Assembly: GCF_027111355.2 (NCBI RefSeq) | Contig: NZ_CP114291.2 | Span: 2,418,001-2,482,000, forward strand | DNA length: 64,000 bases | Direction of reading: 5' to 3' | Source of the DNA: Flavobacterium eburneipallidum | Lineage (GTDB): Bacteria; Bacteroidota; Bacteroidia; Flavobacteriales; Flavobacteriaceae | Shown here: positions 33,476-42,682 of the stretch, in pieces | Position numbering within the stretch: position 1 is the first letter of the stretch | Layout: every line of letters starts with the position of its first letter | The notes under the pieces: model-generated | What the model was told of the DNA's origin: nothing | Seen by the model: the letters and a program-made list of their open reading frames with translations, nothing else | Databases searched by the model: none | Translations under genes and position numbers: made by a program

Positions 33476-36061
33476 TTAAGCTGAATTTCTACTAGCATTA
33501 GTGTTTCCAAAAAGCGAACGAGTTACAATCTTCTCGTAAGTATTTATTAACTCCAAATCTGGATTTTTCTCTTTGTTCAATTCGTTGATTCTTAACAAAG
33601 CATATTGTTGTATTGTCAACAAAGGCAATACGATACGCTCTCTTATATCAATCGATGCTTTTCCGTCAGGATAGTTTTCCATTAAACCTTTGTGACCCGC
33701 AATTTTTAGCAACATACTTTTTGTTAATAAAAATTCGTCATAAATAATTTGCCAAAAATCCCCAAATTCAGGATCTTTTCTCATATAAGCTGTCAAAGGG
33801 AAAAATGATTTTGCCAAGGACATCATACTGTTTTCTAACAAGGTTTTGAAGAACAAAGAGTCGTCATACAAATCTTGAACCTTGTCCCATTGTCCGCTTT
33901 CTTCAAAATGTTTTAAAGCAGTTCCTACCCCAAAGAAACCAGGTACATTTTGCTTCAATTGACTCCAAGAACCTACGAACGGAATCGCTCTTAAATCGGC
34001 AAAATCCAAATGTTCTGATTTACTTCTTTTGGATGGACGACTACCAATATTGGTTTTAGCATAATATTTCAAAGTACTCATTTTCTCCAAATACGGAATA
34101 AACTTCTCGTGATTTTTGAAACTCAAATATTTATCATATCCTAATCCTGCCAATTGATCTAAAATAGCAATTTCGTCATCCGACAATTCATTTTTGTTTT
34201 TGCTAAAATGATTGGTAACCCCAGCACTCAATAGGTTTTCTAGATTGTAACGGCAAGAATCCAATGTTCCAAAATTAGAACTAATGGTTTGTCCTTGTAC
34301 GGTAACTTGAATTTCGCTGTTTTCGATTTTTGGTCCTAATGAAGCGTAGAATTTATGTGTTTTTCCACCACCACGAGCTGGAGGTCCACCACGACCGTCA
34401 AAGAAAATAGCGTGAATTCCGTATTTTCTAGACATTTCTGTCAATTCTTTTTTAGCTTTATAAATACTCCAGTTCGCCATCAAATAACCCCCATCTTTTG
34501 TTCCGTCAGAGAAACCAAGCATGATGGTTTGCTTCTGATTCCTGTTTTGCAAATGTTTGGCGTAAGCAGGATTTTTATACAATTTTTCCATAATAATATG
34601 GGCACTTTGCAAATCATCAACTGATTCAAACAAAGGAATAATATCTACAGACAAATCATCTCCCCAACCATTTAAGTGGAAAAGAGCAAAAGTCTCCATC
34701 ACATTCAATGCACTTTCATTATTACTAATGATGTATCGATCCGCTCCAGATTCTCCGTTTGAATCTTGAATTTTCTTGATAGCTTGAATGGATTCCAATG
34801 TTGATTTTGTGATTTCATTCTCAAAAACATTGGTATCAATATTCCCTTTTACATTCGACAAAACTTCAATTTTTTCATCCTCTGACAAATCATAATAATT
34901 AGCTGGAAAAACAGTTGAACCCGAATTCAAATAATACCCCAAAACATCTTTGACAACTGCATCGTGTATTTTACTGTTTTGACGAATATCTAAAGAAGCA
35001 AAATGGAAACCAAATAAATTTACTTTGATAAGCAATGATTCTAATTCTTCTAGATACAAAGATTGGTGTTGCTCTATAACAATAGTTCTAATCTTATCCA
35101 ATTGGGTTTTGAATTCCTCTAAAGTGATAAAAATTTCTCCTTTAGAATAAAACACAGAACGATATAATTTTTGTTCTAATTCGGCGACCAAAATATCTAC
35201 ACCTGGAAAAGTCAACTTTCTTTTCAAACGTCTCATTTCGATATAGTAACATTTCAAAATGGAAGTTCTCAATCTTTCGGCTACTTTTAGTGTGATTTCA
35301 GTGGTTACAAATGGGTTTCCATCACGGTCACCACCTGGCCAAAATCCTAATTTTATCAATTGATTTTGGATGGAATCGCCATTATTTACGTTCTTTTGAA
35401 GGTAATGCACTATTTCACCAGAAGTTTCATAAAACACATTTTCTAGATACCAAATCAAACTAACCGCTTCATCAAAAGGATTTGGTTTTTCGTTTTGAAT
35501 AAAAGGAGTTTTCCCTAATTGAGCCAATAATTGTTTGATTACCAATAAATCATTTTTGCGTATAGCATCGGTCAAATCATTGATAATTCCGAGTACTGAT
35601 CCTGGATAAAATTGAGTTGGATGAGCCGTAAGAACCGTTCTTACATTGAAGCTTTCTAAAAAATCGATTAATTCTGATTTTCTCTCTTTGGCATCTGATT
35701 TTTCTTTTATATCTCGCAAAGACCCTCTTCCTTCCATATTGTTAACGACAGGAAAAGCAGCATCTTCTATAGCATCAAAAAGAACAATTTGACGTTCTAT
35801 AAATTGTATGAAACGAAACATTAAATCGATATTTTCTGTTTCAGAAACATTGTGCAAATATTTATTAGTAAAGAAATTAACTATTTCTTTAGGCGTTTCT
35901 TGTTTTTTGAAACCAGTATCGCAAACATCTGAAAACAAAGGCAATAAAACTCCTGTATTATCTATAGAATCAAAAGGCAAAGTAATAAAAACACTATTAT
36001 AAATTTGGTATTTAGAAAGTACCTCCTCGTTAAATCGTTCAATTTTTGGATGTGTGTACAT
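33476..36061 (-). CDS. ppc: Phosphoenolpyruvate carboxylase
   Basis: This 861-aa anaplerotic enzyme converts PEP and bicarbonate to oxaloacetate and feeds the TCA cycle. The catalytic His is in LTAHPTQFYPG (near residue 146). WPGGDRDGNPFVT, LMLGFSDGTKDGGYL-type (here IMLGFSDGTKDGGYLMANW) and the FFDGRGGPPARGGG loop are all present. The C-terminus is NTNASRNSA, where the E. coli enzyme ends in RNTG. The family usually has about 880-930 residues, so this is slightly short but complete. Its gene follows an Lrp/AsnC regulator gene, with a terminator between them. Confidence 0.95.
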   Translation of the reverse strand: MYTHPKIERFNEEVLSKYQIYNSVFITLPFDSIDNTGVLLPLFSDVCDTGFKKQETPKEIVNFFTNKYLHNVSETENIDLMFRFIQFIERQIVLFDAIEDAAFPVVNNMEGRGSLRDIKEKSDAKERKSELIDFLESFNVRTVLTAHPTQFYPGSVLGIINDLTDAIRKNDLLVIKQLLAQLGKTPFIQNEKPNPFDEAVSLIWYLENVFYETSGEIVHYLQKNVNNGDSIQNQLIKLGFWPGGDRDGNPFVTTEITLKVAERLRTSILKCYYIEMRRLKRKLTFPGVDILVAELEQKLYRSVFYSKGEIFITLEEFKTQLDKIRTIVIEQHQSLYLEELESLLIKVNLFGFHFASLDIRQNSKIHDAVVKDVLGYYLNSGSTVFPANYYDLSEDEKIEVLSNVKGNIDTNVFENEITKSTLESIQAIKKIQDSNGESGADRYIISNNESALNVMETFALFHLNGWGDDLSVDIIPLFESVDDLQSAHIIMEKLYKNPAYAKHLQNRNQKQTIMLGFSDGTKDGGYLMANWSIYKAKKELTEMSRKYGIHAIFFDGRGGPPARGGGKTHKFYASLGPKIENSEIQVTVQGQTISSNFGTLDSCRYNLENLLSAGVTNHFSKNKNELSDDEIAILDQLAGLGYDKYLSFKNHEKFIPYLEKMSTLKYYAKTNIGSRPSKRSKSEHLDFADLRAIPFVGSWSQLKQNVPGFFGVGTALKHFEESGQWDKVQDLYDDSLFFKTLLENSMMSLAKSFFPLTAYMRKDPEFGDFWQIIYDEFLLTKSMLLKIAGHKGLMENYPDGKASIDIRERIVLPLLTIQQYALLRINELNKEKNPDLELINTYEKIVTRSLFGNTNASRNSA

Positions 36062-36088
36062 ATATGGAAAATTTGTTTTTTGTGATTA

Positions 36089-36117
36089 TTAAAAAAAAAC
36101 CCCAAGAAATTACTTGA
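36089..36117 (-). terminator. Terminator of the Lrp/AsnC gene
   Basis: On the minus strand a 7-bp stem (CCTCAAG / CTTGGGG, one G-T pair; arms 36111-36117 and 36098-36104) is followed by a run of about nine T, 33 bp after the regulator's stop. Confidence 0.85.
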
Positions 36118-36149
36118 GGTCGTTATAAAAAAAACAGCGTTCAAGTAAA

Positions 36150-36629
36150 TTACATATTTTTGAAGATAGTGTGCATCAAACGCTTTTTGTCGTTGATACT
36201 TTCTTCTAATGAAATCATTGTTTCTGTTCTATATACACCTTCGATATCGTCTATCATAAAAATTACATCTTTTGCATGTTTTGTATCTTTTGCTCTTATT
36301 TTGCAAAAAATATTAAACTTACCAGTCGTTACAGATGCCACAGTTACAAAAGGAATTTCGTTAATACGCTGTAAAACAAATTTTGTTTGAGAAGTATTAT
36401 TAAGAAAAACGCCCACATAAGCTATGAAAGAATAACCTAGCTTGTCATAATCAAGGACTAATGACGAACCCATTATAATCCCTGCGTCTTCCATCTTTTT
36501 CACCCTAACGTGAACGGTTCCTGCTGAAATCAATAATTTTTTGGCAATATCTGTAAATGGAATTCTAGTGTTGTCTATCAACATGTCTAGTATTTGGTGA
36601 TCTACTTCGTCTAAACGGAACTTACTCAT
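36150..36629 (-). CDS. Lrp/AsnC family transcriptional regulator
   Basis: This 159-aa regulator has an N-terminal HTH (VDHQILDMLIDNTRIPFTDIAKKL, then SAGTVHVRVKKMEDAGII). A C-terminal RAM/ligand domain follows (TVASVTTGKFNIFCKIRAKDTKHAKDVIF), which typically binds amino acids and forms octamers. The length is typical. Upstream lies an M14 peptidase gene and downstream ppc, all on the minus strand. Its ligand and targets are unknown. Confidence 0.93.
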   Translation of the reverse strand: MSKFRLDEVDHQILDMLIDNTRIPFTDIAKKLLISAGTVHVRVKKMEDAGIIMGSSLVLDYDKLGYSFIAYVGVFLNNTSQTKFVLQRINEIPFVTVASVTTGKFNIFCKIRAKDTKHAKDVIFMIDDIEGVYRTETMISLEESINDKKRLMHTIFKNM

Positions 36630-36693
36630 AATTCTTAAATTAATATTATTATTGCAAATGCAAAATTCTCATTTTGAAGGAATGGTTATTGTT

Positions 36694-37848
36694 TTATAAA
36701 ATCATCGAACCATTCACAAATTTAATGTTATTTTCAATATAAAAATCAGCTTTTTGATCTAATTTAGGAATATTGTTAAAATTATCGCTATAAAAAGCTC
36801 CTTTCCCATCAAATTCAAAATGTCCAAAATAATTATCTAATTCTCCTATTTTTGCGATATATGCAGTAAAACAAATAGAATCGTCAATTAATTCTTCTTT
36901 ATATTGTAATGCAAAACTCGTGATTATTTCAATACCATCATAATTTATTTTGATATTTTTACATATAAAATCATAAAAAACGACTTTATTTTGAGAAATA
37001 CTCAAATAATCATCTAGTTTACTAACAACTATATCGTTTTCGCTTATAATTTTAAAGCTAGTTATCAAAGCCATAAAAATATACTTTCGGGTTTCTTCTC
37101 GAAGATAATCCCCCTGAAAATGACCAGCTTCAAACAAAATTGTAGGCACTCCTAAATACTGAAAAGTATCTCCAATACAATTAATATTAAAAGAATCATC
37201 AAAACGACCTACTTGACCAGGAATGTACTGCTGTAAAACAGCATTCATGCCAGCAATTATATTAATTGCTTTCAATCGGGATGGATTAATTTCTCTGGCT
37301 TCATTAAAAGCTGGCGCCAAAAAAGATACCGTTGCTGGTTTTCCAGTATCTGCCACGCCAAAAATAGTACGCTGATCATGAAGATTGTAACAAAAATCAG
37401 GTTTGAAATCCTCAAAAGTCGCTCTTAAAACTTTGCTCTCTGGTTGTGTTAAATCTTGTGAATCTCTATTCAGGTCAACATTGTTAGCGTTTGCTCGAGT
37501 ATGTAATTTTGCTCCATCAGGATTCAACATCGGAAGGCAACAAAATGTAAATTCAGCTAGGAACTGATTTGCTAATTCAGAACCACTGTGAAGCAGATTT
37601 AAAAAATCAAAGAGTGCTTTTGTAGTAGTACCTTCATTTCCGTGCATTTGAGACCAAAGAAAAATTTTAATTTTTCCTGTCCCAATTTGATATTTATATA
37701 TTGGTTTATCCAATACAGATTTTCCAATAATTCTTAATTCATGATTTGTATTTAATCGATTCAATAACGGCTCTATTGCATCTAAAGTAATGTAACGTCC
37801 GTGTAATGATTGTTCTTTGTTTTGTTCAAATAATTGTTCTAAATCCAT
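36694..37848 (-). CDS. M14-family zinc carboxypeptidase
   Basis: This 384-aa protein has the M14 metallocarboxypeptidase signature: Zn ligands H69 and E72 in WSQMHGNEGTTT, the third ligand in FCYNLHDQRTIF, and substrate residues in NVDLNRDSQDL. The probable general base is in ILFEAGHFQGDY. It has no signal peptide, so it acts in the cytoplasm, perhaps on peptidoglycan peptides or other small peptides. The last 100 residues are a family-specific extension. It stands alone, divergent from an XRE regulator. A TACTTTTG box at 37867-37874 is a candidate -7 element. Confidence 0.88.
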   Translation of the reverse strand: MDLEQLFEQNKEQSLHGRYITLDAIEPLLNRLNTNHELRIIGKSVLDKPIYKYQIGTGKIKIFLWSQMHGNEGTTTKALFDFLNLLHSGSELANQFLAEFTFCCLPMLNPDGAKLHTRANANNVDLNRDSQDLTQPESKVLRATFEDFKPDFCYNLHDQRTIFGVADTGKPATVSFLAPAFNEAREINPSRLKAINIIAGMNAVLQQYIPGQVGRFDDSFNINCIGDTFQYLGVPTILFEAGHFQGDYLREETRKYIFMALITSFKIISENDIVVSKLDDYLSISQNKVVFYDFICKNIKINYDGIEIITSFALQYKEELIDDSICFTAYIAKIGELDNYFGHFEFDGKGAFYSDNFNNIPKLDQKADFYIENNIKFVNGSMIL

Positions 37849-38159
37849 AGTTGTAATTTTGCTTTACAAAAGTAAACATCTTTATTTTTACATTTGTAAA
37901 CACCAAAAAACATTATTATTTTATTAATGTAAACAGTTTTTAAAGTTTTAAATCAGCTATAAAACGAACACTTAACAACAATTGTTAAGTGTTTTTTAAA
38001 CTATAATCAAATTGCTAAAAATCAATATTTTAAATAATTAAATATAAAGTTATAATTTACACAAATAAGCCATAATTTAACAATTTACAATTGTAATATA
38101 TGATTGCTATCGCTTTTTGATTACATTTGTAACTTATTTGTTTTCAAAAACATTTCACA
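37849..38159. other. Divergent intergenic region with orphan terminator-like hairpin
   Basis: This is 311 bp between the divergent M14 peptidase and XRE genes. It holds a minus-strand TACTTTTG box for the peptidase (37867-37874), a hairpin with T-tract (37967-37998) and a plus-strand TACATTTG box (38122-38129) 30 bp before the XRE start. I see no ORF. Confidence 0.55.
37967..37998 (+). terminator. Orphan intrinsic terminator-like hairpin
   Basis: The stem aacacttaacaa (37967-37978) / ttgttaagtgtt (37982-37993) has 12 bp and a 3-nt loop, and runs straight into TTTTT on the plus strand. No plus-strand gene precedes it in this divergent gap. It may end a small RNA or a leader transcript. Confidence 0.65.
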
Positions 38160-38624
38160 ATGGTAAACACTGATGATTTTATAAAAAGACTAGAGTTCAT
38201 ATTAGAATATTACGGACTAAACGCCTCTTCTTTTGCTGATAAAATTGGAGTGCAACGTTCTAGTCTATCCCACTTACTATCTGGCAGAAACAAACCTAGT
38301 TTAGATTTTATTCTCAAAATTTTAGATGTTTTTCCTGAAGTAGATTTGTATTGGGTTTTGAACGGAAAAGGAACTTTTCCAAAATCAGAAACAGAAAATG
38401 AAACTCACTCTCCTGCTCAAACTTTAATCGAATCAGCTCAAGAATTTAGTAATGAAAAAACGGTTAATTTGTTTTCAGAAGAGTTACCTAGTTCAGAAAA
38501 ATGGATTCAAGAAAAAACTACACCTACATCTCAAAACACAACCGAACTAAAAAATAGTTCCGAAATAGATCGAATTGTAATTTTTTATAAAAATGGGACT
38601 TTCAAAACCTACTCTTCAGAATAA
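38160..38624 (+). CDS. XRE-family helix-turn-helix regulator
   Basis: This 154-aa protein has an N-terminal Cro/C1-type HTH (about residues 8-65; ASSFADKIGVQRSSLSHLLSG, then PSLDFILKILDVFPEVDLYW). A polar, Ser/Thr/Glu-rich linker and a short C-terminal strand segment (IDRIVIFYKNGTFKTYS) follow. This layout is common in Flavobacterium regulators. The start is the ATG at 38160, directly at the HTH. A methyltransferase gene follows after 64 bp in the same direction. The target is unknown; the GTAAAC-rich motifs in the upstream gap could be operator half-sites. Confidence 0.88.
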   Translation: MVNTDDFIKRLEFILEYYGLNASSFADKIGVQRSSLSHLLSGRNKPSLDFILKILDVFPEVDLYWVLNGKGTFPKSETENETHSPAQTLIESAQEFSNEKTVNLFSEELPSSEKWIQEKTTPTSQNTTELKNSSEIDRIVIFYKNGTFKTYSSE

Positions 38625-38688
38625 TTATTTTAGAAACACTTCTGAAATTCAATTTTATTCGCTTTATTTGAAATAAATCAAATTTCAA

Positions 38689-39354
38689 ATGCTCAAAAAA
38701 CTCTGTAGTTACCTACTTCCTTTTAACATTCACAAACAAAAATCTTCTATAAGTCAAACATTAGAAGTCACTTGGACTGATGGGCAATTGGTTTTAGACA
38801 GTAAGAACACTAATTATTCATACGGAAGCCTACAACGCATTTTGAGAAAAGGCTTGAAACACATTGGTTTTGAAAAGATAAAAGCCATGAACAGCATCCT
38901 TGTACTTGGAGTGGCTGGCGGAAGTGTAATAAAGACCCTGGTTGACGAAATTCGTTTTGAAGGCAAGATTACAGGTGTCGAAATAGACAAAGCCATAATC
39001 GCTATTGCAAATGAGTATTTTCATTTAGACAAAATTCAAAATCTAGAAATTATCATTGATGACGCTTTTGAATTTGTGCTAAAAACCAAAGATAAATTCG
39101 ATTTGATTATCATTGATGTTTTTCAGGATTCGACAATGCCAAGTTTTCTTTTTGAAAAACATTTTACAGACAGACTTTGTTTTTTATTAAATTCAAAAGG
39201 TTTTATTCTTTTCAACTCAATGGTATTAAATGACAAACAAAAACAATTGAATTTGAATTTTTTCAACGCTTTTGATCAAAAAAAATACGTTGTGACTAAA
39301 CTACATAAAGTTGAAGAAAAAAATGAATTAACAATTATTGAAGGACTGTTTTAA
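38689..39354 (+). CDS. Spermidine synthase-like methyltransferase-fold protein
   Basis: This 221-aa Rossmann protein has the class I SAM/decarboxylated-SAM motifs: ILVLGVAGGSVIKTL (motif I), ITGVEIDKAIIAIANEYF with the acidic residue after beta2, IIDDAFEFV, and FDLIIIDVFQDSTMPSFL. This is the pattern of spermidine synthase-like proteins lacking the full N-terminal beta domain. It has no signal or TM. Whether it makes polyamines or methylates another substrate is open, because the fold is shared. It converges on the META-domain gene. Confidence 0.82.
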   Translation: MLKKLCSYLLPFNIHKQKSSISQTLEVTWTDGQLVLDSKNTNYSYGSLQRILRKGLKHIGFEKIKAMNSILVLGVAGGSVIKTLVDEIRFEGKITGVEIDKAIIAIANEYFHLDKIQNLEIIIDDAFEFVLKTKDKFDLIIIDVFQDSTMPSFLFEKHFTDRLCFLLNSKGFILFNSMVLNDKQKQLNLNFFNAFDQKKYVVTKLHKVEEKNELTIIEGLF

Positions 39355-39397
39355 AGTGATTTACAATAAAAAAAACTGGAAAATTTCATTTGAAAGA

Positions 39398-39838
39398 CTA
39401 TTTCGAAATCACTTTTTCGAAACGCATCATTTCAATATTTCCTGAAATAAAACTTAAGATTTTCCCATCTTTGGAAATGGAATAAGAATCCACTTTTTCT
39501 AAAGTTTTCATATAAGTAGCTTCGCCTAAACCCTGGCAAGCCATCATTGTAGAGCCTATTTTAGCGTCCTTGAAATTAATCTTATTTGCATCTAAAAGTA
39601 AAGCCCCAAAATATTGATTACAACTATTATTTCCTGATATTTTATTTTCTTTTAAATCAAAATTAATAGTTGGTTTTTTCTCTGGATACAAACCATTGAA
39701 AGCTATTCTAGGTCCAGTAATGTAGTTGAGCTGCCAAGTTCCTTGTAAACCATTGTCAGTAGTAGCAATAGATTTTGTAGTATTACAAGATAGTAATGTG
39801 ATGCAAAAAATGGCTAGTGAAAAAATAATTGATTTCAT
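39398..39838 (-). CDS. META-domain lipoprotein
   Basis: This 146-aa lipoprotein has the lipobox ITLLSC (Cys at residue 18) and a single META/HslJ-like domain (about 30-140; GTWQLNYITGPRIAF, NNSCNQYFGALLLDANKINF, MMACQGLGEATYMKTL). The family is linked to stress tolerance (HslJ, novobiocin resistance), but the mechanism is unclear. It is a single gene, convergent with the methyltransferase and downstream of the outer membrane protein gene. Confidence 0.88.
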   Translation of the reverse strand: MKSIIFSLAIFCITLLSCNTTKSIATTDNGLQGTWQLNYITGPRIAFNGLYPEKKPTINFDLKENKISGNNSCNQYFGALLLDANKINFKDAKIGSTMMACQGLGEATYMKTLEKVDSYSISKDGKILSFISGNIEMMRFEKVISK

Positions 39839-39895
39839 GTATCTCGGTTTTATTTTTTAATGGTAAAATTAAAGCTGTTAAAATTCAAACTAATC

Positions 39896-41158
39896 TTAAA
39901 AAGTTTCGCCTGCGTTGAGATAAAAAGCTTTCGATTTTCGACCCCAAGCATAATTTAAGACCAAATTGGTTCGAGTGGCTTTGTCTATTAACACACGTAA
40001 ACCAACACCCGCTGCAGGCTGAATGTGTTGAAATAATCGAATATTTTGATCTCTATCACTCGCAGACGTAAAATTACCAAAAACAGTGCCACTGATTAGG
40101 TTGCTACAAAGAATTGGGAATCGGTATTCGGCTTCAAAATTGACCAATTGTTGTCCTCTAAACAATCCTTGCGTATATCCTTTGCCGCTTCTACTTCTTT
40201 GATCCCAACCAATGGATGGCAAATTCAGATAAGGAAGCGTTCCTGCAGTAACAAATTGACCTGTTGCCCAAATACTAAAAACATGTTGCTTATTGATTTT
40301 ACTCAATGGTAAAAAATAACGATACTCCATAAAAAGCACATTACTAGCATTTTGATTCTTATTAAAAGCCGAATTAATTCGATAATTAATATTGGCAAAC
40401 ATTCCGTTATTAGTATTAATTTGATTGTCTCTTGAATCGTATAACAGATTCAGGCTGAAACCATTTACGTAATATTCATTCTCATTAAAACCATACTTTT
40501 TACTGTAGTTGTAATGGTTTGTAAACTGATTGTTAGGCACATCCAAATTTCTATCGGTTATGGTGGTGTACCAGTCCAGATGTACTCCCGCACCTACATA
40601 ATAATTATTCCATATTTCCCAAGAGGCCGTTTGATGTAACTTGAAATAATTATAATCCATGGGTTCTTTTATGGACTCTAAATCAAAATTATTTTCTTTG
40701 GTATTTCGAGGAATTACATCGGTTCCTAATCCGTAATTGGCTTGCGAAAAAATATAAAAACGCCAGTCACCGCTTAAGAATATTTTATTATTTTTAAGCA
40801 TTACACTATTTTTAAAATTAAGAAGTAACTGTTTTTTTTCGGTATAAGTAGCTCCTAAATTGACGGATGAATATTTATCCTTCTCCATTTTCCCTTTAAA
40901 AGTATATTGAGAGACAAAACCATAAGCAAAACCTGTTGCTGGTTGTGAACCAATAATTGGAATTATAAGAAAAAAATTGTTTTTGGCTGGTTTTAAAACC
41001 AATACTGAATCCCTTTTTTTAAAAAGTTCCGGAAGTGATTTTTCAGAACAATAATTACTTATCGAATCTATAGAATTTTGAGCCAAAATACTATATTGTA
41101 TAGCAACAATTAGCAACAAACTGAAAACAAAGGAGCGTCTTTTTATAAAAAATATCAT
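39896..41158 (-). CDS. BamA/TamA-family outer membrane beta-barrel (Omp85 surface antigen)
   Basis: This 420-aa exported protein has a signal peptide (about 1-26). The rest reads as a 16-strand Omp85-type barrel without POTRA domains. Recognisable parts are GYTQGLFRGQQLVNFEAEYRF, PAAGVGLRVLIDKATRTNL and the C-terminal NLVLNYAWGRKSKAFYLNAGETF, which ends in Phe as outer membrane proteins do. The lack of POTRA domains distinguishes it from BamA itself. It may act in lipid or protein surface display. A terminator separates it from the DUF4136-like gene upstream. Confidence 0.85.
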   Translation of the reverse strand: MIFFIKRRSFVFSLLLIVAIQYSILAQNSIDSISNYCSEKSLPELFKKRDSVLVLKPAKNNFFLIIPIIGSQPATGFAYGFVSQYTFKGKMEKDKYSSVNLGATYTEKKQLLLNFKNSVMLKNNKIFLSGDWRFYIFSQANYGLGTDVIPRNTKENNFDLESIKEPMDYNYFKLHQTASWEIWNNYYVGAGVHLDWYTTITDRNLDVPNNQFTNHYNYSKKYGFNENEYYVNGFSLNLLYDSRDNQINTNNGMFANINYRINSAFNKNQNASNVLFMEYRYFLPLSKINKQHVFSIWATGQFVTAGTLPYLNLPSIGWDQRSRSGKGYTQGLFRGQQLVNFEAEYRFPILCSNLISGTVFGNFTSASDRDQNIRLFQHIQPAAGVGLRVLIDKATRTNLVLNYAWGRKSKAFYLNAGETF

Positions 41159-41236
41159 GCTGCTAATTTATGCAATTATATACAATGGAGTCAATACCTA
41201 ATTTTTAAAAATCAATTATTTTTGACTTAAAACAAA

Positions 41237-41275
41237 ACGCAGATTATAAACCTAAATTGTGTTTATAATCTGCGT
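41237..41275 (-). terminator. Terminator of the DUF4136-like gene
   Basis: A perfect 15-bp stem (acgcagattataaac at 41237-41251, gtttataatctgcgt at 41261-41275) lies 24 bp after the stop. On the minus strand it is followed by TTTTGTTTT. The CGCAGATT core resembles the repeat family at 50037 and 57102. Confidence 0.82.
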
Positions 41276-41298
41276 CAAAATGTTTTAATAGAATAAAA

Positions 41299-41940
41299 CT
41301 ACTCTTTTTGTAAAAGTCCTGTTTTAATGAGTTCAGTTTTAATAGCCAAGATAATACTGTCTAATGTCTTATCAATTTTTGTTGGATTAATTGTTGAAGT
41401 AGTACCTGCCCAGAGTAATTTATTGGTTTGTACATCATAGAGATTAGTTTCTACATAATAGGTTTTGTCTTGCTGGTAATAACCTGGCATTCCGAAAGCA
41501 CCACCAAAACCCATTCCGCCATAGCCCCATCCGCCAAAACCGCCATAAAAGCCTCTACCGAAACCCCAACCACCATAATACATACTACCAGGAACATAAG
41601 AGGTACTTTTCTCTATATCGGTCAAACGCATCAGAATAATGCCTTCGATACCATCTTTCAACAAACTAGATACTACTAAATTTTGATCCTGCTGGTCTGG
41701 TTTTAAATATTGATAAGATGGAATAAAATTACCTAAAGAGGAAGATGCTACAATTTTATCTTCGGTAATTCTTCTGGAAGTTTCGTCTTTTAGTTGAGCG
41801 ATAACCAACACTTTTTTGTAAGCCTTTACCTTTTCTGTTGTCAATGTCGGACTGTACCACATTTTAGTAAGTTGTGTTGATGGTCCGCAGGAAACAAACA
41901 AAACTGTTGTTATAATTGCTAATGCTATTTTAATTTTCAT
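41299..41940 (-). CDS. DUF4136-like lipoprotein with Gly/Tyr-rich loop
   Basis: This 213-aa lipoprotein begins MKIKIALAI (ATG at 41938-41940), with lipobox LFVSC and Cys near residue 18. I reject the longer upstream reading because it starts before the signal peptide. The fold around LVIAQLKDETSRRITED and YYVETNLYDVQTNKLLWAGTT resembles DUF4136/lipoprotein families of Bacteroidota. A 35-residue loop (about 125-160) is almost only Gly, Tyr, Phe and Trp (GGWGFGRGFYGGFGGWGYGG), a low-complexity insert. It follows the DUF4251 gene in the same orientation. The function is unknown. Confidence 0.78.
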   Translation of the reverse strand: MKIKIALAIITTVLFVSCGPSTQLTKMWYSPTLTTEKVKAYKKVLVIAQLKDETSRRITEDKIVASSSLGNFIPSYQYLKPDQQDQNLVVSSLLKDGIEGIILMRLTDIEKSTSYVPGSMYYGGWGFGRGFYGGFGGWGYGGMGFGGAFGMPGYYQQDKTYYVETNLYDVQTNKLLWAGTTSTINPTKIDKTLDSIILAIKTELIKTGLLQKE

Positions 41941-42045
41941 AATTACATTTTTTAAATTATTTATTCCTTTGAAACACTTTTTGAATCTTATTATTTTCCA
42001 TATCAATTATTTAACCAAAATATGTTTTTTTGACAACTATTTAAT

Positions 42046-42567
42046 TTATTTTTTATTAACAGCTTTTATTTCACCATTAAAAGAAATGGTACTTCTATTG
42101 TTACTACTCACAAAAAGATACGCGCTTCCGTTATCATATATGGAAAGCATTAGTGTGAAATAATCTTGTTGCCCTTTCACTCCAGCTTTAATTATAGTTG
42201 CTTTTTTTGTTTTTTCGACTTGGTAGTTTTCAGCTTTTCCTTTGAATCGCAATCCGTTATCGCCACCATAACCTATACCACTAAATCCTCTACCAAAAAA
42301 TGGTAACTCACTCTTAATAGAATCTACATTAAATTCGATGCTATAGTCTTCAGTCAAATTAATGAGCCTACCACTTTGCGGGGTTGCCATATTGGTTATA
42401 AAAACAAATTCTTTAGAATCTATCAAAAGTTGGGTTTGTTTTTGTTTTTCTACTCTAGCTTTTTGTTTTAATTCTTTTTTGGTTAGTTCTTGTGCCATTC
42501 CTTTCGAAAGAAATAGAAATGAAACTAGTACAGACAATATTGAAAGTTTTTGAATTTTGTTTTTCAT
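42046..42567 (-). CDS. DUF4251 exported protein
   Basis: This 173-aa protein has a signal peptide (to about residue 25, ending GMAQ). A charged helix rich in Lys/Gln (ELTKKELKQKARVEKQKQ) leads into the DUF4251 beta domain (KEFVFITNMATPQSGRLINL, DYSIEFNVDSIKSELPFFG, FKGKAENYQVEKTKK). The family is periplasmic or outer-membrane associated and restricted to Bacteroidota; its function is unknown. It lies upstream of the DUF4136-like gene and downstream of the tandem MG2/plug proteins. Confidence 0.86.
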   Translation of the reverse strand: MKNKIQKLSILSVLVSFLFLSKGMAQELTKKELKQKARVEKQKQTQLLIDSKEFVFITNMATPQSGRLINLTEDYSIEFNVDSIKSELPFFGRGFSGIGYGGDNGLRFKGKAENYQVEKTKKATIIKAGVKGQQDYFTLMLSIYDNGSAYLFVSSNNRSTISFNGEIKAVNKK

Positions 42568-42682
42568 AATTTTTAAATAATTGATTAAAAAATACTTACT
42601 AATTTCAAAATTACAGAATCAAAGTTTAATATTAAGTTAAATAAATAACCCTCTTAAAATCAAAAAAATGAGTTATTTGCTC

